The notes: generated from the sequence alone by a model not told the origin. Shown: positions 42,026-53,531, counted from the stretch's first letter. The stretch is 64,000 nt of DNA from Littorina saxatilis (GCF_037325665.1 NC_090250.1:47645627-47709626), one strand, 5' to 3'. A program made the numbers and translations.

Positions 42026-42313
42026 ACACTTAAACTACTCACTTATCCCCCACCCCCCCGGCGCATATCAAGAGCACACGATAATCCCAAAGAAATGACA
42101 CTCCTCTTTCTCTCCCTCTTATTTCTTACAGTTATACTCACACACCTGCGCGCGCACACACTCACATACACCTGACACACACGCAATCACTCTCGTGCGC
42201 ACATACATCACACATAGCCAAGTCATGTATTGATTTGGGCAAATAACGAGGGCAGTTTATTCAAGAGAATACCATCTGACAATGAGAGATATCATTGTGC
42301 AGTGATAAGTCCC
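42026..42313 (-). repeat. Ngaro-like element: direct repeat B1
   Basis: Adjoins A2 and matches B2 at 41144-41450. Confidence 0.85.
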
Positions 42314-42359
42314 AAATTAGAGGTACTACTCGTTATTCAGCCCAACTAAAAACAGTGTA

Positions 42360-43307
42360 CTAGGTTAGAGGTGGGAGGTTTAGGATTGTTGTGATGTTAT
42401 ACATGAAGGAGTTGCCTGGGCTACATGTGATCTGTAAGATGATCTTTTGTGGCAGCTGGTCTAAGTAGCCTAAGTACGCGTTGCTTTTCCAATCCCCCAT
42501 CACCTTGACAATTTGCCCCGGCACACCACAACTCAACGCCCACGCGGCACCACCCCGCCGAAAGCTGTGGCTGGAGAAGTTTCCCCCAGCAACAGCGGTA
42601 GTCAAGCGCAGTTTCTTATTAAAGTCTGATCCTTTCATCGGGAAGACCTGCGCCTTGGGGTCCATCGGCCCCAACAAAGGTAACACAGCGGTCACGGCAG
42701 ACACTGGACACAAGGGATGGAGTGACATTGCCGGGAGCTTAATTTCAACAGAGCGCTCTTTACGCTGAATCGTTTTGCTCCATTGGAGCGTTATTGACAT
42801 GCCCGTACCCAGAATAACCACCTGGTCTCTTGTGAGCTGCTTACAAGGATCGAAGTTCCCGTTGTCCTGAAACAAGTTCGATCTCCGGAGAACTCCGAAA
42901 AAAAGCACCAAACACGCAGCCCAGAACACAATATCTTGCCTACACTCAAGGTCCAGCTGGCTTTTTATTATGTGTAGTAATTCAGGGGTGATTGGGGTTT
43001 TCTTATCAGTGGCACACCCCTTGCATTTTTCGATGCCCTTAAGTGTTGTCTGGACGTACCACGAGTCCCTGAATGGGTGCGGCAAGCCGCTTTCAAGATG
43101 AAGAATGCGAATAATGTTGATGTATTGCTTGATGGAGGACGGTTTCAAACGTCGGGCTAGGTACGCTGCGTATTGCGCAACAGTCTGCTCGTTCACAGGC
43201 ACTGGCATTATGTCCATCTCCCCACAGAAACGTAAATACGAGGTAAGGTGGGTGCGGTAAGTCTTCTTAGTGTTATCAGAAAAGGCACTTGCTCTGTAAT
43301 CCAACAC
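42360..43307 (-). other. Ngaro-like element: tyrosine recombinase part
   Basis: A 315-codon frame of the tyrosine-recombinase (phage-integrase-like) type, which in this order integrates the circular DNA copy in place of a DDE integrase. Part of the fossil element described at 41144-46262. Confidence 0.85.
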
Positions 43308-43327
43308 TTCTGCCGTCAGTTGCGCCC

Positions 43328-44905
43328 CTAATGGGGGCTGCTGGTCTGAAAAACAAGGAACAACAGGGCTTGGTCAGACATATGGTCACACAGGTTGATG
43401 TCGGGGGGTCTCCCCCGGTGCCAGAATGTCAACAGACGCACTAAGTCTTCGCGCCGTCTGGGCTCATGGAGGCGGGAAATTGTGTCAGCCATGATGTTTA
43501 CACTACCAGCCACATGTATCGCCGCGATTTTGCAGTTCACTTTTGCACATTCCCACGCCATTTTACGGAGCAGACTGTTCACATACTTATTAGTCGATCT
43601 GCCCTTATTAATGATAGCTTTTGCGACAGTACTATCGGTATGAATAATCACTTCTTGTCCGCACCACATTGGATCCCATCGTGTCACTGCTTGCACCACA
43701 GCGCACACTTCTTTATAGTTAATATGTAGCTCCTTTGCTGCCGGCATGTCTTTTTCAAAGATGGTGTACTGCCAGTCACCTTGCCAAAAGGCACCCGCTG
43801 CAATATTACATGCATCTACATGAACATGCTGTTTTGCATTGTGAAAATAATATACTGTGCCGTTAAATACATGCATAAAAGAAAGCCACCATTGTACATC
43901 CTTATGAAATTCGCCAGATAGTTTCGCTTTGTGTCGCTGCTGCTGAAGGGGTTTAATCGTGTCCAGTATCCGCCGCAGAAAGAATTTTCCTCCTCTGACA
44001 GCCTGACAGGCCCAATTAAGGGACCCCGCTATGCTTTGTAGCTGAGTTTTTGTCGCGCGCTTCTTTCCTCGGATCTGGAGGAGTCGCTGCCGCAGTTGCT
44101 GCAACTTGTCACTTCCAAGTGACAGGGTGTTGTTTCGCGTGTCGATGTCGACACCGAGAAACGTGATACGTTGAGTAGGCCCCACCACCTTCTTCCAGCT
44201 AATGTTGAAACCCAGTTCCCTCAATAATCTAATTAAAGACAGTAACATGTCATTGCACTCTTGTCTGGTAGCTGCTACCAGAAGAAAATCATCAATATAC
44301 GCTAACACACCTGGCATGCCTTTCCGTGCCATGCATCTGCGAATAGCTTGCGACAGGCGATGGAAGTGTGACGGCCCTACATTGCTGCCAAAAGGCAGCC
44401 GACTGTCAAAGAGATAAGTAGGTTTCTTTTCACCTGTGAAATGCCATTTCAGCCCAGTCATACAATAATCGTCCGGACTGATGCATACTGACCGATAGGC
44501 GGACTGCAAGTCTACTTTTGCACACCAATACCCTGTCTTCGCTAGGGCGCACGCGTCAGATACGGTTTGAAATTTAGCTGACTCAGGTATAGAATAGTCG
44601 TTCATTGCCCTACCTGTGGGTTTGCTAGCGTCATGGATCAACCTGATGCTGCCATCATCCTTGGGAATCGCAGCGATAGCGCTTACCACAGTTGGTTTTC
44701 TACTAGCTACAATGTAATAACCTTTTTCTATCTGATCTAATAGCTCTTTTTCCACAGCTTTATGGTGTTCGTTCGATGACCTATGGTTTGTTTGCTCTAC
44801 GTCTAGTACGCCTGCCCTACTCTCTTCTGTTACACGGAAACCGTTTCTTATGCCATCTAATAAAAAGGTTTTGTCGTGATCGCCTTCTAGCACCTTGTGC
44901 CACAT
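43328..44905 (-). other. Ngaro-like element: reverse transcriptase and RNase H part
   Basis: A 525-codon frame with DIRS-type reverse transcriptase followed by RNase H. Part of the fossil element. Confidence 0.88.
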
Positions 44906-45028
44906 TTGAGATTTAGCATTAATGGAATCACTATTTCCGAGAAATTTGCACTTATTGGAATCTAGCTGAGGGAACGGGCTGTTGAAGGTGGGGCCTACCG
45001 TTTTGTCGGCAATTCGCTGCGCTGTGTC

Positions 45029-45919
45029 CTAGGCTGGGGAGGTGGTAGCTGTCACTTTGTGGTCCTTGCCGGGGTGGCCCATGCCGCAGGTGTCGCAGAC
45101 GTGGAGGAATCTGCAGCGGGACCCATAGGGACAGTCGCCTTTGTTGGTATACAATAAGCACACTTCCTTCCCGTTGGGTCCCGCTGGTCGCCGGGAACCG
45201 CCGCTGGCCGTCGTAGCCTTGCCGCCCTTGTTGTCTTGGACGCCATGCTGGAGCCGGTCCCGCAGGATCACCGTGGACAGGTGGGGGTTGGGGGTTCCCC
45301 ACTTGAATCCGCTGGACGACTGGCGCCTTCTGTACTCGTCGTCGTACAGAAGCACCGACTGCCACAAGTATCTGGCCCCCAGCTCGCCTATCATCTCTGT
45401 GTACCGGAGGTAGGCGGTCGAGTCAAACCCGGGCTTCTCAGCAATCAACCTCGCCATGATGCGTGCGTTTGCCACAATCCGGTGGCAGGGGGAGACTTTG
45501 TCAAGTTTTGGTCTCTGGTTGAGTTTTAGGATGACACCTCCCCCGAGTGTCACCTCTTCCTCGGCCGCCATCGACCCCGGCACAAAATCCAGAATGGAAA
45601 GATAGGAGGTCTCACCTGTTGGCTGCAGTGACAAGCCGCCTAACAGTCCCTGGAGTGGTTCCACGCTTTTTTCCTCAGTCACCCGCTGGGATAGTGGCCC
45701 TCCCCCGCTTCGCTTTTGCAGGGCCGCCACTGCTACTCTCAGCGCTACGTAGTGGCCACGCTTGAGACCCAGGCCCTCCAAATCCTGGGCAGTCACATTA
45801 CTCAGCACATTGAGGGTGTTCAACTCCTCATCCTGGAGAACTTTAACCACCGTTAAAGGCAGATCTGTCGCCCACGCTCCAAATTCGAAGTCCATATTGC
45901 AGTAAGAAATAGTTGGCAT
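45029..45919 (-). other. Ngaro-like element: gag-like part
   Basis: A 296-codon frame with an N-terminal SAM-like segment and a C-terminal Cys/His cluster, in the gag position of the element. Confidence 0.7.
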
Positions 45920-46262
45920 ATGCCCGCTGCGCCGCGCTGGTAAGGACTGACCACAATGTGTTGCTCTCCCGTTCTTATAGACCCCCGCTGATGCATCACA
46001 CGTGCAAGCCCCCCGGCAACATGGACATTGCGGCTGGGCTCTTCTCCTCGACTTTCACAAATCCTCCTCTCCCCTCTCTTTCTAATTACGGGCCTAAGTG
46101 TTGATATCCTGCTTTACTACCCTCTCTTCCCTACCTGCCAACACTGATCCCTTTAGGCCTACCTCAAGTATCTAACATCCTCCTCCTCCACCCGCGGCTA
46201 ATCTGTCTCGTTTAAATAGAGTTTATCTGACGTTGTCCGCTCTATCTAAACTCACACTTAAA
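45901..46262 (-). repeat. Ngaro-like element: direct repeat A1
   Basis: Outer 5' repeat, about 350 bp, almost the same as 41674-42025. Confidence 0.88.
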
Positions 46263-46583
46263 TGAGAAAAGTAGTAGAAAATACATGAATGGAACATCAA
46301 TAAAGCAATCACAGAATGGAACATTAATTACGCAATCACACTTGCGCACTCACACGCAGAGAGAGAGAGAGAGTCAACAATCTACGACACGACTGCCAAC
46401 AAGTCTCGGCCCGCTCAAAAAACAATGACCGAGACTTTCAGTAATTCCTTCGCGTGACGTCTAACCCTCTTACGCCATAATGTGACGTCTTCAAATGACG
46501 AAATGTTAAAGTTTCTACCACAGACATACACACGCACAAACACACGCACAAACGCACAGACAGACAAAGTTACGATCGCATAG
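46263..46583. other. Spacer, nothing recognised
   Basis: Contains a short (GA)n and CACACGCACAAAC tract; no exon or element ends seen. Confidence 0.6.
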
Positions 46584-46837
46584 CAAGGGCGGATCTGGGG
46601 GGGGGGGTTTACACGGGTTACGTAACCCCCCCACCCCCAAAAAAAAGAGGTAATTTATTGGCTCAGGATGCACCAGATAGCTCTATTTTGCTTCTTTGGA
46701 TAAAAAAATTTTCGGGGGGGCATGCCCCCGGACCCTCCTAGAGGCTTAGGCGCCTTCGGCGCCGTCAACTTGTATCTTCGCAGTCATTTTGTAACCCCCC
46801 CCCCCCCCTCCAAAGTGAATTGATCCGCCCTAGCTTG
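46584..46837. mobile_element. CAAGGGCGG-ended element with 5-bp target duplication
   Basis: Left end CAAGGGCGGATC, right end the inverse with an extra CTAG (GATCCGCCCTAGCTTG). Duplication CATAG at 46579-46583 and 46838-46842. It shares internal TTTTCGGGGGGGCATGCCCC with the element at 33102. Confidence 0.72.
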
Positions 46838-46842
46838 CATAG

Positions 46843-48189
46843 GCTACACTTCGTGAGCCAAAAATTCCCGAGGTGCTTTGAGACTGAAACGAACCCAGGC
46901 AATTGTCATTGTGGGAGAACAAAAGTTCACAACATTGTCATTGAAAAACCAACAACAAACAAGTGCGTGAGTGTGTGTATGTGTGCATGCGTGCGTGCGC
47001 CCGGTGCGTGCGTGCGTGTGTGTGTGTGTAAATAAGGTTTATGCTGAGTTCACTTATGTCCCTGGAACATGGAAATTACAGCTTAACGTAATACACCGAT
47101 TTTAATTTAAAATCCGAAATCATCAGTTTTCACCACGATTGCACCTCAGTTTGAACCCACCACCACGCTTCTCACCGTCAGCAAAGTCGGAAGTACACGG
47201 CCATAATCGCAACAGCTTCCCACAGTTTAGAACACTATTCTTGAACATCATTACCAGACTATTCTTATTCTTACCTGTTTCGTCAATGCAACCGTTGGTT
47301 CCTGAAGCGAAATCTGTGTACCTTTGGAAGGCTAGCAATGGGTGCAAATGGGCAGAATATACCTGCGCAGTTTCAGCGGCACAGACGACGCACTGCCTAT
47401 TATTTATGCCGCGATAGGGATTATGACGAGTACTTGGCCTGTTTTCCTTTCATGCAACGTGTAGCGGGCTGGGATAATCTGTCGGTCCTGCTGAAGTTAC
47501 ATATGTGAGCGGAGCCCCCAACGATTCTCGCTTTTCGCTGCGATCTCTTTTCTCAGGGGCAGAGTGACAGCACGCCTGGACAGTTATTGCAGTTGCATGT
47601 TACAAGTTACGGTATGGTATGGTGTGCATGCTATAATTATATTCCAGTTCCGGCTTTTGCACACTTTGTCTGCTCCTTTCATATTGAAATCACTCTGGCC
47701 ATTTCTGTTTAGCCCGACAAGCGTGAAGCGGGGAATAAAAGAACCGTATTGAATTCCCGTATCACTGATATCAGGCAGCGATACACGCACGGGCATATAT
47801 TCACGCGACGAGATCGGTTTAGGAGAGCTTCGTTAAGTGATCATGATTATCCTTTGAGTCAAGCTATAAAGAACAAAGGGAAGTAAGCATTCTAAATATA
47901 GAGAACAGCAGTATTGAGTCAGTGTCAGTGAGAGTCATGCAGAACCAGTCTCCTGGCACCCGGGAGAACAAGAACATTGAAACAAGAACATTGAAACAAG
48001 AACATTGAAACAAGAACATTGAAACAAGAACATTGAAACAAGAACATTGAAACGAACAAATGACTCGGTTGAAGGGACGTTGAAAGAACAACCAACCAAC
48101 TACCACTCCCCCTTAACCTCCTGCTATCATAGGTTTACAGTCGTATTTTGTTAGTGACTCGGATATTTGTCACAATTAATGAGAATGAA
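46843..48189. other. Non-coding stretch with a 14-bp tandem repeat at 47965-48055
   Basis: No convincing exon; the frames here are short and unsupported. Near the right end ACATTGAAACAAGA is repeated about seven times with hardly any variation, giving AGAACA every 14 bp. A (TG)n tract lies at 46970-47028. Confidence 0.65.
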
Positions 48190-48195
48190 CGTTGT

Positions 48196-48835
48196 TATGG
48201 CAATCCGTTTGTAAAGAAATTACGTTTTTTCCTGTTGATCTAAATAATGAATTATTTAACTAAATAATGCATTATATAGCTAAATAATTCATTATTTACA
48301 CAAAAGTAAAAAGTGTGATTGTTGTAATTAAATAAATCTTTTATTTACTAAACAATTCATTATTTAATAAAAAAAAATCCATTATTTACTATATAATGCA
48401 TTCTATATTATAGAATGCATTCTATAGTATAGAATGCATTCTATATTAGAATGCATTCTATACTATAGAATGACTTTGGAAACAAAATTTAAAAAATGGT
48501 AATTGGAACGTTCATTATTGACAAAACAATACGTTAGAATGCATTCTATACTATAGAATGACTTTGGAAACAAAATTTTTAAAATGGTGATTGGAACGTT
48601 CATTATTGACAAAACAATACGTTAAATTTACTAGTTCGTCGACCTGTAGGCGGCCTTTGAAGTAGACAGACAAACAAACACTTATCAAACAGGTGATGAA
48701 CTTACCTCGACATCGTGCACGGCTACTGTACTCGCTTAAAAAATGCGGGAGAAGTAATGACCAATGACGAACTGAATGACGTAAAAGGAAATCGATGACG
48801 CCAGCGTCGAAAGCTTTAGAACACAGGCACAGAGA

Positions 48836-48879
<44 letters not shown>

Positions 48880-50216
48880 GAGAATAATTATGACGAAGGT
48901 ACTCGATAAAACAAGTCGCGTAAGGCGAAAATACAACATTTAGTCAAGTAGCTGTCGAACTCACAGAATGAAACTGAACGCAATGCCATTTTTCAGCAAG
49001 ACCGTATACTCGTAGCATCGTCAGTCCACCGCTCATGGCAAAGGCAGTGAAATTGACAAGAAGAGCGGGGTAGTAGTTGCGCTAAGAAGGATAGCACGCT
49101 TTTCTGTACCTCTCTTTGTTTTAACTTTCTGAGCGTGTTTTTAATCCAAACATATCATATCAATATGTTTTTGGAATCAGGAACCGACAAGGAATAAGAT
49201 GAAAGTGTTTTTAATTTAATTTAATTTAATTGACAATTTAATTTTGATAATAATTTTTATATATTTAATTTTCAGAGCTTGTTTTTAATCCAAATATAAC
49301 ATATTTATATGTTTTTGGAATCAGAAAATGATGGAGAATAAGATGAACGTAAATTTGGATCGTTTTATAAATTTTTATTTTTTTTTACAATTTTCAGATT
49401 TTTAATGACCAAAGTCATTAATTAATTTTTAAGCCACCAAACTGAAATGCAATACCGAAGTCCGGGCTTCGTCGAACATTACTTGACCAAAATTTCAACC
49501 AATTTGGTTGAAAAATGAGAGCGTGACAGTGCCGCCTCAACTTTCACGAAAAGCCGGATATGACGTCATAAAAGACATTTATCAAAAAAATGAAAAAAAC
49601 GTCTGGGGATTTCATACCCAGGAACTCTCATGTCAAATTTCATAAAGATCGGTCCAGTAGTTTAGTCTGAATCGCTCTACACACACACACAGACAGACAC
49701 ACACACACATAAACACACACACACGCACACACACACACACACGCACGCACGCACATACACCACGACCCTCGTCTCGATTCCCCCTCTACGTTAAAACATT
49801 TAGTCAAAACTTGACTAAATGTAAAACCATGTAAATGATTATTAATTTCTTTTGTCAATATTCTTGCATCTAACAGGTAAATTCAGATGTATTAGTTGTT
49901 TGAAATATGTCGGGAGCCGATTTCAACAAGAAATTGTACAGATATTTGCCAAAAATCCCTCTTTTACTGACAGAGCCATGCGGAGCTGTCCTGTAGTAGT
50001 TTCGTAATGTTATAGAATGCATTAAATAATGGATTTTTTTTTTATTAAATAATGAATTGTTTAGTAAATAAAAGATTTATTTAATTACAACAATCACACT
50101 TTTTACTTTTGTGTAAATAATGAATTATTTAGCTAAATAATGCATTATTTAGTTAAATAATTCATTATTTAGATCAACAGGAAAAAACGTAATTTCTTTA
50201 CAAACGGATTGCCATA
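48196..50216. mobile_element. 2.0-kb element with ~205-bp AT-rich inverted arms
   Basis: The arms 48196-~48400 and ~50012-50216 are almost perfect inverted copies starting TATGGCAATCCGTTTG and containing palindromic AAATAATGAATTATTTA blocks. They are flanked by CGTTGT at 48190-48195 and 50217-50222 (6 bp; 7 bp if A is counted outside the arm). The interior has a duplicated ~88-bp block (48447-48625) and the nested element at 48911-49825. No transposase. I cannot assign a superfamily. Confidence 0.82.
48911..49825 (+). mobile_element. Microsatellite-bearing stem-loop element, copy e (nested)
   Basis: Full copy inside the AT-arm element. ACAAGTCGCGTAAGGCG start, TATGACGTCATAAAAG, a long (CA)n/(CAGA)n tract, stem-loop end. 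Conservation to the other copies is high. Confidence 0.88.
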
Positions 50217-50551
50217 CGTTGTCTGTTCATTTCAATGCTCCTTATTCTCGCAGGTCCCAGGGGGTTAGTTCAGCGTACTGCTCACGTGCTGATGTTTTCT
50301 AACAACTCGGAGTATACTCGTCAAAAGAAACTAGGCAGGTGCGTCTGGAAGCGGTAGATTTTTGCCGGCGATGATGCTGTTTGTGTTTTAGACAATTACA
50401 GTGTTAAATAAATGCCATTCATTCCCCTGGCGTATGCAGCAAACAGCTGATTTTACGTGAGGTAGTGTCTACAGAGTGGAACGGAGACCGCAACCCCGAA
50501 AACGGAAGTTCACAAAGGCTTTAGTTCCCCTAATTAACTCATTGTCTCCCA
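50217..50551. other. Short spacer, nothing recognised
   Basis: Between the AT-arm element and a SINE; no exon or repeat identified. Confidence 0.5.
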
Positions 50552-50562
50552 GGTACGGATAT

Positions 50563-50898
50563 GTTTGTTTGTTTGTTCGTGGGCTGAAACTCCCACGGCT
50601 TTTGTGTATGACCGTTTTTACCCCGCCATTTAGGCAGCCATACGCCGCTTTCGGAGGAAGCATGCTGGGTATTTTCGTGTTTCTATAACCCACCGAACTC
50701 TGACAGGATCTTTTTCGTGCGCACTTGGTCTTGTGCTTGCGTGTACACACGGGGGTGTTCGGACACCGAGGAGAGTCTGCACACAAAGTTGACTCTGAGA
50801 AATAAATCTCTCGCCGAACGTGGGGACGAACTCACGCTGACAGCGGCCAACTGGATACAAATCCAGCGCGCTACCGACTGAGCTACATCCCCGCCCTG
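50563..50898 (-). mobile_element. SINE with a second tRNA head on the common body
   Basis: Minus strand: head GGGGATGTAGCTCAGTCGG with GCGCGCTGGATTTGTATCC, then the body CCCAGCATGCTTCC / GGCGGGGTAAAAACGG and a (CAAA)n tail. Duplication GGTACGGATAT at 50552-50562 and 50899-50909. The body is the same as at 15730 and 53166 but the head is different. Confidence 0.88.
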
Positions 50899-50915
50899 GG
50901 TACGGATATATCATA

Positions 50916-51670
50916 CATCTTGGACACCCGGCCAGTACTGAAACTGGCCTTGGCACGGAACGATCCAAGGGGGGCAATCTCAGTCATCTCAAAGAGAGAA
51001 ATCCAAACGCAATCCGCTTTGTTCGATTTTATGGGCTTGGACGATAGAGAAAAATAAGAAAAGCAAAAGCTGGAGTTCAGTCTGGACGAAAATGCTATCA
51101 AGAACGCAGAATTGATTTTTTCTGAGGTTGTTTTTTTTAGCCGTAAGCGCCATGTTTATCGGTCTCCAACCTGCCTCAAAGACAAAGGAAAACTGACGGT
51201 GCTGGGTAATTGAAATCAAATAATGAACACTGACAGCATGCACAGCCGTAACCAACACCTTTTGCTCACAAGACATGTCAAATAAAGTGAAAAATAGCAA
51301 CGACTTACCATTGTGCACTCCCGTGTCGAGCTAAAACTTAAGTTGCGGCACAATTTTGCTTCTCGCACATCTGGCTTGTTGACATGCATCAACGAAGGGG
51401 CCTCACTCTGGAAGAGTTTCCTGCTCCGATAAACATGGCGCTTACGGCAACAACAAAAACGCAAAAAAAATCAATTCTACGTTCTTGATAGCATTTTCGT
51501 CCAGACTGGACTCCAGCTTTTGCTTTTCTTATTTTTCTCTATCGTCCAAGCCCATAAAATCGAACAAAGCGGATTGCGTTTGGATTTCCCTCTTTGAGAT
51601 GACTGAGATTGCCCCCCTTGGATCGTTCCGTGCCAAGGCCAGTTTCAGTACTGGCCAGGTGTCCAAGATG
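50916..51670. mobile_element. Fold-back element (Mutator-like), copy 2
   Basis: Ends CATCTTGGACACCCGGCC and inverse. Arms ~235 bp match those at 35643, and the central loop is longer (~270 bp). Duplication ATATATCATA (10 bp) at 50906-50915 and 51671-51680. Confidence 0.85.
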
Positions 51671-51680
51671 ATATATCATA

Positions 51681-52177
51681 TGGCTCTATCTGACCAGGTA
51701 CGGATATTACTGTTAGCTTCAGTCGCTTCCTGTAACGTCCATCTAACGCCTTCATTCCAGCGTGTTGATACACAGTTACAACACAGTTTCTACAATTCTG
51801 AGTGACCTGCTGCAGCACAGCTGGTGTCGGCTAAAAAAAACTTGATCAAAATAGATGGGGTAGAAAGTGTTAAGGTGAAACAATATGCACCTAAGACTGA
51901 ACAAGTGTTGCATGTTTTGCGGTCTCCGGCCCACTCAATAGACACTACTCCATGCAAAACCAAGCTGTTCATTGTATTAATGCGGTAGTGGAATGAATGG
52001 CCTTTCAAACTGTATAATTGTTTTTAACACAAACAGTCTGCTAGCAAAGAATCCGCACCCTAACCGGCACCTGCCTCGTTTCTTTACACGATAGTATATA
52101 TACACACGGCTTAGGCGGAGCGCTTACTTTTCCTTCCGTGTTGTTTGTGGTGTAGTTTATTCAGTTGTAGTTTATTA
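51681..52177. other. Spacer, nothing recognised
   Basis: No exon or element found. CAGGTACGGATATTAC at ~51695 repeats the SINE target sequence at 50551. Confidence 0.5.
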
Positions 52178-52686
52178 TACCCCCATTCCACACATCCGTT
52201 CTAGGTACCGTTCCCGTAGCGACCAAGGAACAGCACGGGAATGGGAGGGATCGGGAGGGGACCTTAATGGAACGCCAATGGACGTTAACGGAACTCCATT
52301 GAACGGTAGGAACGGTTGGGATGGGTGAGTTCAAAATGTTAGCCATTCCCCGCCCGTCCCAAATGTTAGCCATTCCCAGCCCGTCCCAAATGAACGGTAA
52401 TGGAACCTTAACACGTCGGCAACGGAACCCATGGATCGTTAATGGAACTTAACGCAATGGTAACACAACGCCAGCGCTATCACACTGACACTGAGTTGTC
52501 ATACCCGCATTCCATACATCCGTTCTAGCTTCCGTTCCCAGCCGTTCTGAAGACGGCTGCCACTATGGTCAGACGCTGCTCAAAGATGCCAAAACCGGCC
52601 GTTTGCGCAGCGTCTCATTGTTGTGGCAGCCGTCCTCAGGACGGCTTGGAACGGAACTGCTAAAACGGATGTGTGGTATGGGGGTA
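52178..52686. mobile_element. TTA-flanked element with TACCCCCAT ends and GGAACG sub-repeats
   Basis: Inverted ends TACCCCCATTCCACACATCC and its near-inverse; TTA at 52175-52177 and 52687-52689. The 3-bp TTA duplication fits PIF/Harbinger. The left end is repeated inside at ~52501. Between are many GGAAC(G/C)-type motifs, and a nested hairpin GACGGCTGCCAC/GTGGCAGCCGTC (52556-52635) encloses AGACGCTGC/GCAGCGTCT. Confidence 0.72.
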
Positions 52687-52689
52687 TTA

Positions 52690-53165
52690 GCAACAGTATC
52701 GTCCCGAGAGACACTGTATTAATAATGCATAACGCGCGTGTGGTCACGCATCAAAAAATGCAAAACACTTTGTACTTCAATGCCCACGCTTTGAAGTAAA
52801 CTGTGAAAAAACAATATTACGACATCTTTCGTACCCCATTTAAAGCCTTCATTCCCGTGTCATTTAATTCAAACTCTCTATGCCTTAAAAGGCACTTCAC
52901 TTGGCTATCCGGCACACTTTTCGGATCAAAGATTTATTTTACAGGGGTCACGTGACCGGCGCTCAAATAAGGGTCACCCTGAAGTCGACCTGAAAAAAAC
53001 GTAAGGTACCAATTACAAAAATCGACGGAAATTCAGAATAGGCACAACTCGGCAACTTGTCCATACGGGGAGAAAGTCAAAACCATCTCTATCCAGACTG
53101 ACAGGTTGTTTTGCTAAGCCTATTTCTTGTGTTATGCCATTCTTCTTCTTCTTCTTCTTCTTCTT
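52690..53165. other. Spacer, nothing recognised
   Basis: Ends in (TTC)n at 53142-53169, which is the tail of the following minus-strand SINE. Confidence 0.55.
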
Positions 53166-53531
53166 CTTCGTTCATGGGCTGAAACTCCCACGTTCACTCA
53201 TGATTTTCACGCACGAGTGGGTTTTGTGCATGACCGTTTTTACCCCGCCATTCAGGCAGCCATACGCCGCCTTTCGGGGGGAAGCATGCTGGGTATCTTC
53301 GTGTTTCTGTAACCCACCGAACTCTAACATAGATTACAGGATCTTGTCCGTGCGGACCTGGTCTTGTGCTTGCGTGTACACACGAAGAGGGATAAAGCAC
53401 TAGCAGGTCTGCACACAAGTTGACCTGGGAGATCAAAAAAATCTCCACCCTTAACCTACCTGGCCGGGATTTGAACTTACGACCTTCCGATTAGGAGGCC
53501 GATGTCTTATCCACTAGGCCACTGCGCCCGT
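53166..53531 (-). mobile_element. tRNA-headed SINE (Arg-like head)
   Basis: Minus strand head GGGCGCAGTGGCCTAGTGG with CCTCCTAATC, box B AAGTTCAAATCCCGG, the common body and a (GAA)n tail. It is the same type as 15730-16107. Confidence 0.82.

Larger units (their letters stand above)
41144..46262 (-). mobile_element. Tyrosine-recombinase retroelement, Ngaro-like (DIRS order), largely whole
   Basis: Treated as a fossil. In element orientation: 5' direct repeat A1 (46262-45901), gag-like frame, RT-RNase H frame, tyrosine-recombinase frame, then B1 (42313-42026), A2 (42025-41674), a spacer, and B2 (41450-41144). This split direct repeat order A1-internal-B1-A2-B2 and the absence of a visible methyltransferase fit Ngaro better than DIRS-1 proper. 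The two A copies and the two B copies are almost identical and the three frames are long, so the insertion looks young. I see at most one or two possible breaks. Confidence 0.85.
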
